Shown here in pieces: positions 36,986-46,218 of a DNA stretch of 64,000 nt. The stretch lies in NCBI RefSeq assembly GCF_002980625.1, contig NZ_PVLR01000019.1:23607-87606 (forward strand). Direction: 5' to 3'. The DNA is from Malikia spinosa. GTDB lineage: Bacteria > Pseudomonadota > Gammaproteobacteria > Burkholderiales > Burkholderiaceae_C. Below the pieces are notes generated by a model, which did no database searches, was not told the DNA's origin, and worked only from the letters and a program-made list of their open reading frames with translations. Position 1 is the stretch's first letter; each line of letters opens with the position of its first letter. A program made the translations under genes and the position numbers.

Positions 36986-37333
36986 TTATTGTTGGGCGTA
37001 GGCGGCGAGCTTGGCCATGAAGGCTTCCTTGCTCATGCCGGTCTGCTGGGCGCCGATGTCCTGCATGTCGAGGCCGAAGATGCCGGCGAACTTGGCCAGG
37101 TAGTAGGCGTTGCCACCGGCGGCGATCAGCTCGAGCACCTGCTTGGAGCGGATGGCGGCCTTCTGTTGCTCGTTGAGGCCGAACTGGCTCATGTAGGCCT
37201 CGGGGTCGGCGACGAAGGCGTCACGGTTGACCTTGTCGTTGAACGAGAAGCACATCTTGTTCAGGGCATAGCCCTTCATGGCCTCGGCGCCGTCGAAAGG
37301 CGTGGTGCCGGGAATGGTGATCTTTTGGCTCAA
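36986..37333 (-). CDS. LigA-type extradiol dioxygenase, alpha subunit (second copy)
   Basis: 115-residue small subunit that covers the active site of the beta subunit. Seen: GYALNKMCFSFNDKVNRDAF and ELIAAGGNAYYLAKFAGIFG, matching the LigA pattern. It is about 30 residues shorter than the pmd copy (145), mostly at the C-terminal end. The stop is 17 bp before the beta-subunit start, so the two are translated together. Promoter and LysR sites lie in the divergent 37334-37422 gap. Confidence 0.86.
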   Translation of the reverse strand: MSQKITIPGTTPFDGAEAMKGYALNKMCFSFNDKVNRDAFVADPEAYMSQFGLNEQQKAAIRSKQVLELIAAGGNAYYLAKFAGIFGLDMQDIGAQQTGMSKEAFMAKLAAYAQQ

Positions 37334-37385
37334 GGTTGTCTCCTCGGGGAATCGAAAACAGGAATGACTCGAGTGTGCTCAGGCC

Positions 37386-37405
37386 ATCACATAAAATAAA
37401 GTGAT
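37386..37405. promoter_or_regulatory. LysR-type binding site ATCAC-N10-GTGAT
   Basis: A perfect 5-bp inverted repeat with a 10-bp A/T-rich centre lies between the dioxygenase pair and the divergent LysR gene. It satisfies the LysR dyad form. A second imperfect dyad, TCAT-N7-ATGA, overlaps the regulator start codon (37412-37426). Confidence 0.5.
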
Positions 37406-37422
37406 TAATCGTCATATATTGC

Positions 37423-38337
37423 ATGAACAGATTCGATTGGTCCGATCTCGATGTGCGCCTGCTGCAACTGCTGGTGGCGGTGGTGGAGGCCGGCAGCATC
37501 ACCGGCGCGGCACAGGCGCTGGACGTGACGCAGTCGGCGGTCAGCCACCAGCTCGACAAGCTGCGCGCGATCACCCAGGACCCGCTGTTCGTCAAGTCGG
37601 GCCGCGGCATTGTCGCGACAGCCCAGGCCGAGGCGCTGGCGGCGCAGGCGCGCGAGCTGCTGGGCCAGATCGAGCGCTTTGCCCGTGGCGGCCTGTTCGA
37701 CCCGGCGCGCTGGCAGGCCCGCATCACGATCGCGGCCAACGACTTCCAGCGCGACTTGCTGCTGCCGGGACTGATGCAGCGGCTGCGCGCCCAGGCACCG
37801 GGCGTGACGCTGCGCGTGATCGCCTCGGGCGTGCCGCGGCTCGAAATGCTGCGCCGCGACGAGTGCCAGCTGATCATCAGCCCGCGCCCGCCCGACGGCA
37901 GCGACATCCTGCAAAAACGCCTGTTCGAGGACCGCTACCGCGTGTTCTACGATCCGGCGCAGCGCGCGGCGCCACGCGATCTGGCCGACTATCTGGCCTC
38001 CGCTCATGCCACCGTGCTGTACGAACCACAGCGCCGGCTGGACCTGGACCAGCTGCTGATCAGCCAGGGCATCCAGCGCCGCTTCAGTCTGCTGCTGCCG
38101 AGCTTCAGCGCCCTGCCCGCCTTCATGCTCGGCACGCCGCTGCTGGCCACCGTGCCGGGCCTGCTGGCGCAGCAGACGCTGGCCGGACTGGCCCATGCCG
38201 AGCCGCCGCTGCCCTGTCCGACGCTGCCGATGTTCCTGATCTGGCATGCACGCTACCAGCAGGACCCGGCGCACCGCTGGCTGCGCGAGCAGATCGAAGC
38301 CAGCGTGGCGCCGGCACTGGCGCAGCGGCGCTCTTGA
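37423..38337 (+). CDS. LysR-family transcriptional regulator
   Basis: 304 residues. The HTH reads VVEAGSITGAAQALDVTQSAVSHQLDKL; the C-terminal part is a LysR effector domain (RITIAANDFQRDLLLPG). It is divergent from the second LigAB pair and probably controls it in response to the substrate acid. The start at 37423 has no clear Shine-Dalgarno. Sequence alone does not identify the effector. Confidence 0.9.
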   Translation: MNRFDWSDLDVRLLQLLVAVVEAGSITGAAQALDVTQSAVSHQLDKLRAITQDPLFVKSGRGIVATAQAEALAAQARELLGQIERFARGGLFDPARWQARITIAANDFQRDLLLPGLMQRLRAQAPGVTLRVIASGVPRLEMLRRDECQLIISPRPPDGSDILQKRLFEDRYRVFYDPAQRAAPRDLADYLASAHATVLYEPQRRLDLDQLLISQGIQRRFSLLLPSFSALPAFMLGTPLLATVPGLLAQQTLAGLAHAEPPLPCPTLPMFLIWHARYQQDPAHRWLREQIEASVAPALAQRRS

Positions 38338-38349
38338 GGTGGGCGGCGA

Positions 38350-40944
38350 TCAGTCGATCGGCAGCACCTCGGCCGGCAGCGCCTCGGCGGCCACCGCCGG
38401 CCGGTTCAACAGCGCCTGCAACAGCGGCTCGACCTCGAGCAGCTGGATCAGCACCCGCCCGTTGTCGGCCCGGATCAGGCGCCTGACCAGGCGCGCGTCC
38501 TCGGCAGCGCGGCCCAGCGGCAGCGGCTGGATCTGGCGCTCGGAGAATTCGGGCACGCCATGGAGCTCGTCGATCAACAGGCCCAGGGTCTGACCGGCAT
38601 GGCGCACGATGATGACCTGGCTGCTGTTGTGGATGGCCGAGGCCTGGCCGTGCAGCAGCCGGCCCAGGTCGAACACCCAGACGAACTGGCTGGCCAGCGC
38701 CTCGCCATGCGGCAGCAGCATGCCGATGCGGCAGGGGTGGCCGCCAACCGACATCGGCGTCAGCTCGGAGGCCGGCAGCGCCTCCAGCACATGGCTGGCG
38801 TCGAGCGCCAGCAGGCTGTCGCCAGCAAAGAAGGTGGCGTATTCGCGCCCGCCTTCGGTCGCGGCTTCGGTGAGCGCACCGGACAGCGCCGGGTGCAGCG
38901 CGTTGCTGCGTTCACGCACCTCGCCCAGCGGCGTGAACACCAGCGCCAGCACTTCCTCGGCGTAGCCGTCGCTGACCTTGAACTCGCGGTAGCCCTGGCC
39001 GGCCGAACAGCCCAGGATCGCGTAATGGCCGTCATGGACCACGATGCGCGCGACGCTGTCGCCGGTCTTGAGCGCCAGCAGATCGGCATCGATGTCGAGC
39101 CGGCTGCCGACCGGGCGCGCGGCGTCGGTGCTCGACAGGATGCGGGCCTGGCGGTCGATGTAGAAGGCGGTGACGCCGCTTTGCTGGCCCAGGCTGCCAT
39201 TCAGCATGGCAGCGAGCTCGCGTTCGGCATCGAAGCAGATGCCGATGCCACCCAGCACGCGGCCGGACTGGGCCGGATCGCGGATCGCGGCGTGGTAGGT
39301 ATAGCTCGGGACGCCCCCCGACAGCGGCGAGCCCTCGAACGGCGTCACATGGTAGGACTGCTCGCTGCGCAGCTGCAGCACGGCGTCCAGGGTCTCGGCA
39401 TCGAGATGCTGGCCGACGACGCTGTCGCCCGGCAGGCCGGGCTGCTCGGGATGGCTGCTGGCCAGGATGCGGCCGTCGCAGTCATAGACGAACAGGCGGC
39501 TGTAGACGGTATAGAGCTGGTTGATGTAGTCCAGGATCGGCTTCATGTCCGGCACCGGCTCGCCTGGCGCAGTGGCCAGTGCGGCGCGCAGCTCCGGCGT
39601 CAGCGCCCACCAGCGGCAGTCGTTGGCGCGCTCGTAGAGGTTGCGATCCAGCAGATCGACCAGCAGATGCGCGACCGATTCGGCGTTGTGCAGGTTGGAC
39701 TCGAGCACGGTTTCATAGAGATCGCTGATCGACTGCGAGAACAGCTCGTTGCTGCGCGCGCCGGTTTCGCTGATCTGCTCGAGGATGCTCTTGAGCTTGA
39801 GGTGCCCGCCATCCTGGCCAGCCGAGACCACCTGACCGTTCCAGACCACGCGCCGGATGGTTTCGGTGGCGCGCATGATCTCGTACAGCGGCGGGCTGAA
39901 CGAGCTGGCATGGGACAGCAGGCCGCTGGCCAGCGCCGGCTCGAGGTCTTCGAGCGGCTGGCGGTTGCCGGCGGAAAAGGCCAGGTCGACCGGAATCATG
40001 ACCTGACCCTGCCAGCCCGCCGGCCCCTGATAGCCCTGGTAGCCTTCGGCGGCCAAGGTGCGCACCAGGTATTCGCGCCCGCCATGGACGCGCAGCCGCG
40101 GCTCGCCGCTGGGGTTGACCGGCACCTGGACGCCGAGCGGAATCCAGTCCGGATCGGCGCTGGCGATGACCCGGTTGTCGGCGTCGAGCAGCAGCATGTT
40201 GGCGCGGCCTTCCGGGTCGCGATGCGAGCGGAAGATGCCTGCCAGCTCGGCCGCGAAGTCGAAGCTCAGGCAGAGCAGTCCGACGACGGCACCGGTGTCC
40301 GGATGCAGGATGCGGCGCGAATAGATCAGCGCCTGGGTCTGACCGGGCCGCAGGTCGCTGGCGCGGAAGGTCTCGACGAAGCCATCGGTCGCCAGCGTCT
40401 GCGCGACCAGCGGATCGACGCTGCCCTCGATCGGCGCGTACTCGTTGACATGGACCAGCACGTTGCCCTGGAGATCGAGCAGCACGATCTCGTCGTAGAC
40501 CGTGTACTTGCTGCGGTAGGCGCACAGACGCTCGCGGATGCGCCCGGCATCGTCTTGCAGGCCGGCGACGAAGGCGCAGAGTTCGCGGTCGCGCGCCAGG
40601 AAGCCGACATCGGCGGTGCGCTCGTACAGGTTGCGCACCACGATGTCGATCACGTACTGGGCCTTGGTGCCGATCGCGTCGAGCACATTGGCCACCTTCT
40701 CGCCGACCAGGCTGGCGACCAGCTCCTGCTCGAGCCGCTTGAAGCCGGCACGCGTGGCGGCCATGGTCGGCAGGATGCTCCTGGCTTCGAGCGGACAGTT
40801 CATCTTGGCCGACGATTCGATCATGCGCCACATCAGGTGCAGCTCGTGCAGCGACTGCTCGCAGCGCACGACATCGCGCATATAGGGCAGGAAGGTGTCG
40901 ATCGGGAGGGTGGAGGCGGCTGGGGTCATGGTGTCTCGCTGCAT
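38350..40944 (-). CDS. Soluble two-sensor (cache-like) protein with C-terminal CheW domain
   Basis: 864 residues from the ATG at 40944; ATGs at 40968, 41007 and 40926 are alternatives. Two similar sensor-like halves are visible. Each starts with a helical region containing RNLYERTADVGFLA or RNLYERANDCRWWA, then TVYDEIVLLDLQGNVLVHVN or TVYSRLFVYDCDGRILASSH, cache-type core strands. The last 150 residues are CheW-like (VWVFDLGRLLHG, SQVIIVRHAGQTLGLLIDEL). There is no transmembrane segment, signal peptide or MCP signalling helix. It may sense a cytoplasmic small molecule, perhaps an aromatic metabolite, and couple to CheA. Confidence 0.75.
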   Translation of the reverse strand: MQRDTMTPAASTLPIDTFLPYMRDVVRCEQSLHELHLMWRMIESSAKMNCPLEARSILPTMAATRAGFKRLEQELVASLVGEKVANVLDAIGTKAQYVIDIVVRNLYERTADVGFLARDRELCAFVAGLQDDAGRIRERLCAYRSKYTVYDEIVLLDLQGNVLVHVNEYAPIEGSVDPLVAQTLATDGFVETFRASDLRPGQTQALIYSRRILHPDTGAVVGLLCLSFDFAAELAGIFRSHRDPEGRANMLLLDADNRVIASADPDWIPLGVQVPVNPSGEPRLRVHGGREYLVRTLAAEGYQGYQGPAGWQGQVMIPVDLAFSAGNRQPLEDLEPALASGLLSHASSFSPPLYEIMRATETIRRVVWNGQVVSAGQDGGHLKLKSILEQISETGARSNELFSQSISDLYETVLESNLHNAESVAHLLVDLLDRNLYERANDCRWWALTPELRAALATAPGEPVPDMKPILDYINQLYTVYSRLFVYDCDGRILASSHPEQPGLPGDSVVGQHLDAETLDAVLQLRSEQSYHVTPFEGSPLSGGVPSYTYHAAIRDPAQSGRVLGGIGICFDAERELAAMLNGSLGQQSGVTAFYIDRQARILSSTDAARPVGSRLDIDADLLALKTGDSVARIVVHDGHYAILGCSAGQGYREFKVSDGYAEEVLALVFTPLGEVRERSNALHPALSGALTEAATEGGREYATFFAGDSLLALDASHVLEALPASELTPMSVGGHPCRIGMLLPHGEALASQFVWVFDLGRLLHGQASAIHNSSQVIIVRHAGQTLGLLIDELHGVPEFSERQIQPLPLGRAAEDARLVRRLIRADNGRVLIQLLEVEPLLQALLNRPAVAAEALPAEVLPID

Positions 40945-41036
40945 AGGTCTTGACTCAGCAAGCGACATGCCATCTTGAAGCACCATGATGGTGCATTTCT
41001 GGGGCAAGATCCGGGCACAGTAGCCGGATGCTGCGC

Positions 41037-42014
41037 TCAGGTCGCCGCAGGAGCCAGGTCCGGCCCGCCGAGCTGGGCCTGGCGCCAGCGGTGCGGATTC
41101 ATGCCGATGCGGCGCTTGAAGAAGCGTGAAAAATAGGCCGGGTCGGCAAAACCGAGCTCCTCGGCCACATTGGCCACCGGCGCAGCGATATAGACCAGGC
41201 GGCGGCAGGCCTCGCGCGTCAGGCGCTCATGCACCAATTCGAGCGCCGAGCGCCCGCTTTCGGCGCGCGCCAGCCGGTTCAGCCGCGGCGTGCTCAGGCC
41301 CAGGCGCGAGGCATACTGCTCAAGCGACCAATGCTCGAGGAAATGCTGCTCGACCAGCAGCAGAAAGCGCGTGAACAGCGCCTGGTGCCGGTGCGCCGCC
41401 GCGCCGCCGGCCTGGCGCAGCCGGTCGCAAGCCTGGGCCAGGCGCCAGACCAGCGCGCGCGCCAGCCAAAGCGGCACCGGCGAATTGGCATTGCCGGGCA
41501 GCATGAACTCGGCCGCGAGCTCGCGCAGCAGCGCATCGAGCCGCTGCATCGGCGCCTCGCCGGCCTCGAAACGCACCACGGCCGGCCCGGCGAACAGGGC
41601 CCGGAACGCCTCGCCGACCGACTGGAACTCGCCCTCGACCAGGAAGCGCGCGCTCAGCGTCAGCACCAGGCCATCGGTGCCGGGCTCGAAACGGAAACCA
41701 TGCACCACGCCGGGCGGAATCACGATCGCCGCCGGCCCGGCGACCGACTGGTGCGACTCGTCGAGCAGCACCGAGACCTGGCCCTGACGCACCCAGAGGA
41801 TCTGGTACAGGCCCTGGTGCAGGTGGGCGTCGATCTCCCAGTGGTAGAGGCTGCTGCGCGACCAGACCTCCTCGATGTGCAGCATCTCCTGGCCCGGACT
41901 GGCCGCCTCGCCGTAGAGCGCGAAGCGCGGCACCTGGGCGCTGCCCGGCGCACGCCGGCTGGGTCGGGGCGGGACTGGGCCGGAACGGGACTCGATCGGA
42001 TCGGCATTTTTCAT
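41037..42014 (-). CDS. AraC-family transcriptional regulator
   Basis: 325 residues. A cupin-like N-terminal effector domain (IDAHLHQGLYQILWVRQGQVSV; IPPGVVHGFRFEPG) precedes two HTH motifs: WSLEQYASRLGLSTPRLNRLA and PVANVAEELGFADPAYFSRFFKR. This layout resembles the AraC-type PobR regulators of hydroxybenzoate genes. It is divergent from the P450 operon across 106 bp and is the likely activator. Confidence 0.88.
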   Translation of the reverse strand: MKNADPIESRSGPVPPRPSRRAPGSAQVPRFALYGEAASPGQEMLHIEEVWSRSSLYHWEIDAHLHQGLYQILWVRQGQVSVLLDESHQSVAGPAAIVIPPGVVHGFRFEPGTDGLVLTLSARFLVEGEFQSVGEAFRALFAGPAVVRFEAGEAPMQRLDALLRELAAEFMLPGNANSPVPLWLARALVWRLAQACDRLRQAGGAAAHRHQALFTRFLLLVEQHFLEHWSLEQYASRLGLSTPRLNRLARAESGRSALELVHERLTREACRRLVYIAAPVANVAEELGFADPAYFSRFFKRRIGMNPHRWRQAQLGGPDLAPAAT

Positions 42015-42120
42015 CTTGGGCTCATTCTGAACGAAAAGTACTATTTTTCAGGCTGATTTTGCCTGGTACCGGCCTCGAACTGGCCTTAAAGTCATATCCA
42101 TCCCAGTTTGAGGAGACAAG

Positions 42121-43305
42121 ATGACCGCCTTCCATTTCGACCCCTATTCCCCTGCGGTGGACGCCGACCCGTTCCCGTACTACCAGCGCCTGCGCGACGA
42201 ATTCCCCTGCTTCTGGAGCGAGGAAGCGCAGATGTGGATCCTGTCGCGCTACCAGGACATCGTGAGCGCCGGCCAGGACTGGCAGACCTATTCGTCGGCC
42301 AGCGGCAACCTGATGACCGAGCTGCCGGGCCGCGCCGGTTCGACCCTGGGCAGCTCGGACCCACCAAAGCACGACCGCCTGCGCGGCCTGATCCAGCACG
42401 CCTTCATGAAGCGCAACCTGCTGGCGCTGGAAGAACCGATCCGCGCCGTCGCCCAGGAAGTGTTCGGCCAGCTCAAGGGCGCGCGGGAATTCGACTTCAA
42501 GGATGTCTCGGCCCAGTTCACCGTCAAGGTGCTGATGGCGGCACTCGGCCTGCCGATGGGCGACGAGGCCATCGTCGACGAGAAGATCGTGCGCGAAAAC
42601 GCCGTGCTGATGGTGCAGTCCGATGCCCGCACCCGCGCCAAGGGCCCCGAGCATATTGCCGCCTTCAACTGGATGAAGGACTACGCGTCGAAGGTGATCG
42701 CGATGCGCCGCGCCGAGCCGCGCAACGACCTGATCAGCAACTTCGCGCTGGCCGAGATCGACGGCGACCGCCTCGACGACAACGAGGTGCTGCTGACCAC
42801 CACCACGCTGATCATGGCCGGCGTCGAGTCGCTCGGCGGCTTCATGATGATGTTCGCCTACAACCTCGCCACCTATGACGAGGCACGCCAGGCCGTGGTC
42901 GCGAACCCGGCGCTGCTGCCCGACGCGATCGAGGAGTCGCTGCGCTTCAACACCTCGGCCCAGCGCTTCCGCCGCCGCCTGATGAAGGATGTCGAACTGC
43001 ACGGCCAGACCATGAAGGAAGGCGACTTCGTCTGCCTGGCCTACGGCTCCGGCAACCGCGACGAGCGCCAGTACCCGAACCCCGATGTCTACGACATCAC
43101 GCGCAAGCCGCGTGGTCATCTGGGCTTTGGTGGCGGCGTGCACGCCTGCCTGGGCACCGCGATCGCGCGCCTGGCGGTCAAGATCGCGTTCGAGGAATTC
43201 CACCTCGTGGTGCCGCAGTACCGCCGCGTGGCCGACCAGCTGCCCTGGATGCCGTCCTCGACCTTCCGCAGCCCGCTGGTGCTGCAGCTGAGCACCGCCG
43301 CCTGA
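42121..43305 (+). CDS. Cytochrome P450 (class I bacterial)
   Basis: 394 residues, soluble. The heme-binding loop is GFGGGVHACLGTAIAR with the Cys thiolate; the ExxR motif is EESLR. In the I helix the usual acid-Thr pair reads ESLG (IMAGVESLGGF), so the oxygen-activating Thr is replaced by Ser. The start follows a strong GAGGAG. It is the first gene of a three-gene operon with its own ferredoxin and reductase. Given the nearby ring-cleaving genes and AraC regulator, an aromatic acid hydroxylase or O-demethylase is likely; substrate unproven. Confidence 0.92.
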   Translation: MTAFHFDPYSPAVDADPFPYYQRLRDEFPCFWSEEAQMWILSRYQDIVSAGQDWQTYSSASGNLMTELPGRAGSTLGSSDPPKHDRLRGLIQHAFMKRNLLALEEPIRAVAQEVFGQLKGAREFDFKDVSAQFTVKVLMAALGLPMGDEAIVDEKIVRENAVLMVQSDARTRAKGPEHIAAFNWMKDYASKVIAMRRAEPRNDLISNFALAEIDGDRLDDNEVLLTTTTLIMAGVESLGGFMMMFAYNLATYDEARQAVVANPALLPDAIEESLRFNTSAQRFRRRLMKDVELHGQTMKEGDFVCLAYGSGNRDERQYPNPDVYDITRKPRGHLGFGGGVHACLGTAIARLAVKIAFEEFHLVVPQYRRVADQLPWMPSSTFRSPLVLQLSTAA

Positions 43306-43373
43306 TCATCCTGTAATCTGGAGCTGCCGCCGGCATGACTGGCGGCAGCCCTTTCGTTTTTCGGAGATATCCC

Positions 43374-43697
43374 ATGACCCAGATCACCTATGTCGAGGCC
43401 AGCGGCCAATCCACCACCGTCGACCTGCCGGACGGCTGGAACCTGATGCAAGGCGCCATCGCCAACGGCGTCGAGGGCATCCTCGGCGAATGCGGCGGCT
43501 CCTGCGCCTGCGCCACCTGCCACTGCTATGTCGACGAAGCCCGCCTGGGCGACCTGCCGCCGGCCAGCGCCTCCGAGCTCGACATGCTCGAGAACGTTGC
43601 CGCCGAGCGCCGCACCAACAGCCGCCTGGCCTGCCAGCTCAAGGCCTCGCCGGCACTGGCCGGCCTGATCCTGAACCTGCCCGCGATCCAGGAATAA
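43374..43697 (+). CDS. [2Fe-2S] ferredoxin, P450 partner
   Basis: 107 residues of the adrenodoxin/putidaredoxin type. The four cluster Cys are in GECGGSCACATCHCY (Cys-x5-Cys-x2-Cys) and near the end in RLACQL. The start at 43374 follows a GGAGA ribosome site. Between the P450 (68 bp) and the reductase (5 bp). Carries single electrons from the reductase to the P450. Confidence 0.94.
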   Translation: MTQITYVEASGQSTTVDLPDGWNLMQGAIANGVEGILGECGGSCACATCHCYVDEARLGDLPPASASELDMLENVAAERRTNSRLACQLKASPALAGLILNLPAIQE

Positions 43698-43702
43698 GCG
43701 CC

Positions 43703-44959
43703 ATGAGCGACAGCATCCAGGCTGGCATCGTGATCATCGGCGCCGGCCAAGCCGGCGTGCAGACGGCCGAATCGCTGCGTGCCGGCGGCTATGCCGGCAG
43801 CATCACGCTGCTGGGCGACGAGCCGCATGGCCCCTACCACCGCCCGCCCCTGTCCAAGGCCTGGCTGGCCGGCGAGATGGACGGCGCCCAGCTCGTGATG
43901 CGCGCGCCCGAGATGCTGGCGCGCAAGCAGATCGAACTGCGCACCGAGGTCAAGGTGGCGTCGATCGACCGCGCCGCCCAGCAGGTGCTGCTGGCCGATG
44001 GCAGCGCCCTGCCCTACAGCGGCCTGGTGCTGGCAACCGGCTCGACCCCGCGCAGCCTGCCCTTGCCCGGTGGCAACGCCGCCGGCGTGCACGCGCTGCG
44101 CTCGCGGGAAGATGCCGATGCCATCGCGCAACGGCTGGCGCTGTGCCTGCAGCAGCAGCGGCCGGTGGTCGTGATCGGCGGCGGCTTCATCGGCCTTGAG
44201 GTCGCTGCCACCGCGCGCAAGAAAGGCCAGGACGTCACCGTGCTCGAAGCCGCGCCGCGCCTGCTCGGCCGGGTGCTGGCGCCTGCGCTGTCCGACTGGT
44301 ACGCCGAGCTGCACCGCAGCCACGGCGTCAAGCTGGTGTTCGATGCGCGCATCGAGGCGCTCGAGACCGACTCCGACCACGCGGTCAGCGGCGTGCGCCT
44401 GGTCGACGGCAGCCTGCTGCCGGCCGGCCTGGTGGTGGTCGGCATCGGCGTCCATGCCAACGACGGCCTGGCACAGGCCGCCGGGCTGGAATGCGAGCGC
44501 GGCATCGTAGTCGATGCCTGCGGCCGCAGCAGCGACCCGGCCATCGTGGCGGCTGGCGACTGCACCGCGCGCCGACTGGCGGACGGCAGCCTGATCCGGC
44601 TCGAATCGGTGCAGAACGCGACCGAGCAGGGCAAGTCGGCCGCCGCTGCGCTTCTGGGCCAGGAGCGTCCGTTCACGGCCACACCCTGGTTCTGGAGCGA
44701 CCAGTACGACAAGAAGCTGCAGATGGCCGGCCTGTCGGGCGGCGCCGAAGCCTGGGCCATACGCGGCAACATGGGTGGCGACATGGCCGGCGCCTCGTTC
44801 AGCATCTACCATTTCCGCGCCGGAAAACTGATCGCGGTCGACAGCGTCAACGCCGCCAAGGACCACCTGCAGGCACGCAAGCTGCTCGATGCCGGCCTCT
44901 CGCCTAGCCCTGAGCAGGCCGCCGACCTCGGCTTCGACCTGGGCAGCTTGCTCAAGTAA
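43703..44959 (+). CDS. NAD(P)H-dependent ferredoxin reductase (putidaredoxin reductase type)
   Basis: 418 residues. FAD site IVIIGAGQAGVQTAE; NAD site VVVIGGGFIGLEVAA; GDCTAR near the C-terminal FAD contact; family marker YHRPPLSK at the start. It delivers electrons from NAD(P)H to the ferredoxin upstream. Together the three genes form a self-contained electron chain for the P450. Start ATG at 43703 lies 5 bp after the ferredoxin stop. Confidence 0.94.
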   Translation: MSDSIQAGIVIIGAGQAGVQTAESLRAGGYAGSITLLGDEPHGPYHRPPLSKAWLAGEMDGAQLVMRAPEMLARKQIELRTEVKVASIDRAAQQVLLADGSALPYSGLVLATGSTPRSLPLPGGNAAGVHALRSREDADAIAQRLALCLQQQRPVVVIGGGFIGLEVAATARKKGQDVTVLEAAPRLLGRVLAPALSDWYAELHRSHGVKLVFDARIEALETDSDHAVSGVRLVDGSLLPAGLVVVGIGVHANDGLAQAAGLECERGIVVDACGRSSDPAIVAAGDCTARRLADGSLIRLESVQNATEQGKSAAAALLGQERPFTATPWFWSDQYDKKLQMAGLSGGAEAWAIRGNMGGDMAGASFSIYHFRAGKLIAVDSVNAAKDHLQARKLLDAGLSPSPEQAADLGFDLGSLLK

Positions 44960-45158
44960 GGCGGCTGGGCGGCAGTACAGCCGCTCACCAGTTCTCGAAG
45001 GCAAGGTGCTGGAGGTTCAGCGTCTCCCTGTGTTGCTTCCAGCCGGGGAGAGACGCTGTTCGCTGGGTTGGTGCATCCAGAATTGACGAACGGGTCCAGG
45101 GAGGCCATGCCACGGATGGTCATGTACTGTTTACCAGCCAGCTAATGCACCCTACTTG

Positions 45159-45914
45159 CTACTCTTGCCCAGGCTCATCCGCTGCCAGCTTATCCAACAA
45201 GGCGGTCTTGAACCAGTAGGGCATCGAGTCGGTTTTCATCTCCAGATCGGCACCGTCAGTGATCTCTGCGACCCAGACCCGCTCTGCGGTCGAGTTGTCG
45301 AACACATACGCTCTGTCCGAGCACATCACCGCATCAGCCAAGTAGTCCAGCGAGCGGTGGTAGCGCTCGACGATTTTCTCTCTGGGGACATCATGCTTGC
45401 CCATGCTGACCCGGTGCGCGACCCGTGACACGTTGATCTCCGGGTCTTCGGTCGCCACGTAGTACAGATAAGTTCTGAACCCTTGCTCGCGTGCCTTGCA
45501 GAAGAACTCAACCTTGGCGTGCGCAGACATGACGGTTTCAAACGTGAACGAGACCTTGCGCCGCACCAGGTCGTGCCTGATGAAGTCAACCAGCACCGAG
45601 GAAAAGTAGGAGTTGACTTCAACCGCGCCAAAAACTACGCGGCCATCCTGCAATCGGATTTTTAGCGCTGCCTCCAGCAGGTCCGACTTCCTGAGCAGTG
45701 CGGAGTCTGCGAAGAAGGCATGCAGCTCATCTTCTGTGGCTTCTACGCCAAAGTCCCCCAAGGCAAGGAATCCATGGCGGCGAATGTCGGCCTCAATGTC
45801 ATCTGCGTTGACGTAGATGCCCAGCCAGTCGGGGTCCAGCACTTCCTTCAAGGTACTCTTGCCCGAACCGTTCGGGCCCGCAAACATGCGCAGTCTGGGC
45901 TGTACCGCAGTCAT
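45159..45914 (-). CDS. Zeta-toxin-like kinase
   Basis: 251 residues. The N-terminus carries the Walker A loop FAGPNGSGKST followed by YVNADDIEAD, the substrate-side Asp pattern of zeta and related P-loop kinases. The middle has FTFETVMSAHAKVEF, matching the zeta family FETV segment. Zeta toxins phosphorylate UDP-N-acetylglucosamine, but distant members may have other targets. The start overlaps the upstream small gene by one base (TGATG), so translation is coupled. Probable toxin of a two-gene module. Confidence 0.78.
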   Translation of the reverse strand: MTAVQPRLRMFAGPNGSGKSTLKEVLDPDWLGIYVNADDIEADIRRHGFLALGDFGVEATEDELHAFFADSALLRKSDLLEAALKIRLQDGRVVFGAVEVNSYFSSVLVDFIRHDLVRRKVSFTFETVMSAHAKVEFFCKAREQGFRTYLYYVATEDPEINVSRVAHRVSMGKHDVPREKIVERYHRSLDYLADAVMCSDRAYVFDNSTAERVWVAEITDGADLEMKTDSMPYWFKTALLDKLAADEPGQE

Positions 45915-46159
45915 CAGGCTGTAGCGTCCCGGCGCTTGAGCTTGAACCTTGCCCCGATCTTGACCTTCACCGGGTTGTGAATGGCACGAATCACGGTTTC
46001 GGTGCCGTCTGCATGGGTTTCAACCAACAGGCCATTCACTGCACGCAGGACCATGCCACTGCTGGTCAAAGCCTGGTAATAGGCACGTTGAAAAGCACCT
46101 TCGGCCAACCTGGGGATGCCGGCCTCCAGATTCTTCATGGACTCTTCTGTCAGTTTCAT
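45914..46159 (-). CDS. Small partner of the zeta-like toxin (putative antitoxin)
   Basis: 81 residues. GGAGGT lies 6 bp before the ATG at 46159, a very strong ribosome site that selects this start. The C-terminal half reads SGMVLRAVNGLLVETHADGT and VKVKIGARFKLKRR, a basic beta-rich pattern I recall from short genes preceding zeta-like kinases. It is not similar to the classic epsilon antitoxin. Antitoxin function is inferred from the coupled overlap with the kinase gene. Confidence 0.65.
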   Translation of the reverse strand: MKLTEESMKNLEAGIPRLAEGAFQRAYYQALTSSGMVLRAVNGLLVETHADGTETVIRAIHNPVKVKIGARFKLKRRDATA

Positions 46160-46218
46160 TGGGTTACCTCCACATAAATGCATGGGCTGGACGATGGCGT
46201 AGCGGCAGGCCAGGGGCT

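Noticed and set aside
38560..40953. Open frame of 797 codons opposite the CheW-fusion gene
   Set aside because: Mirror of the real gene; rich in Gln, Arg, Ala and His with no recognisable domain.
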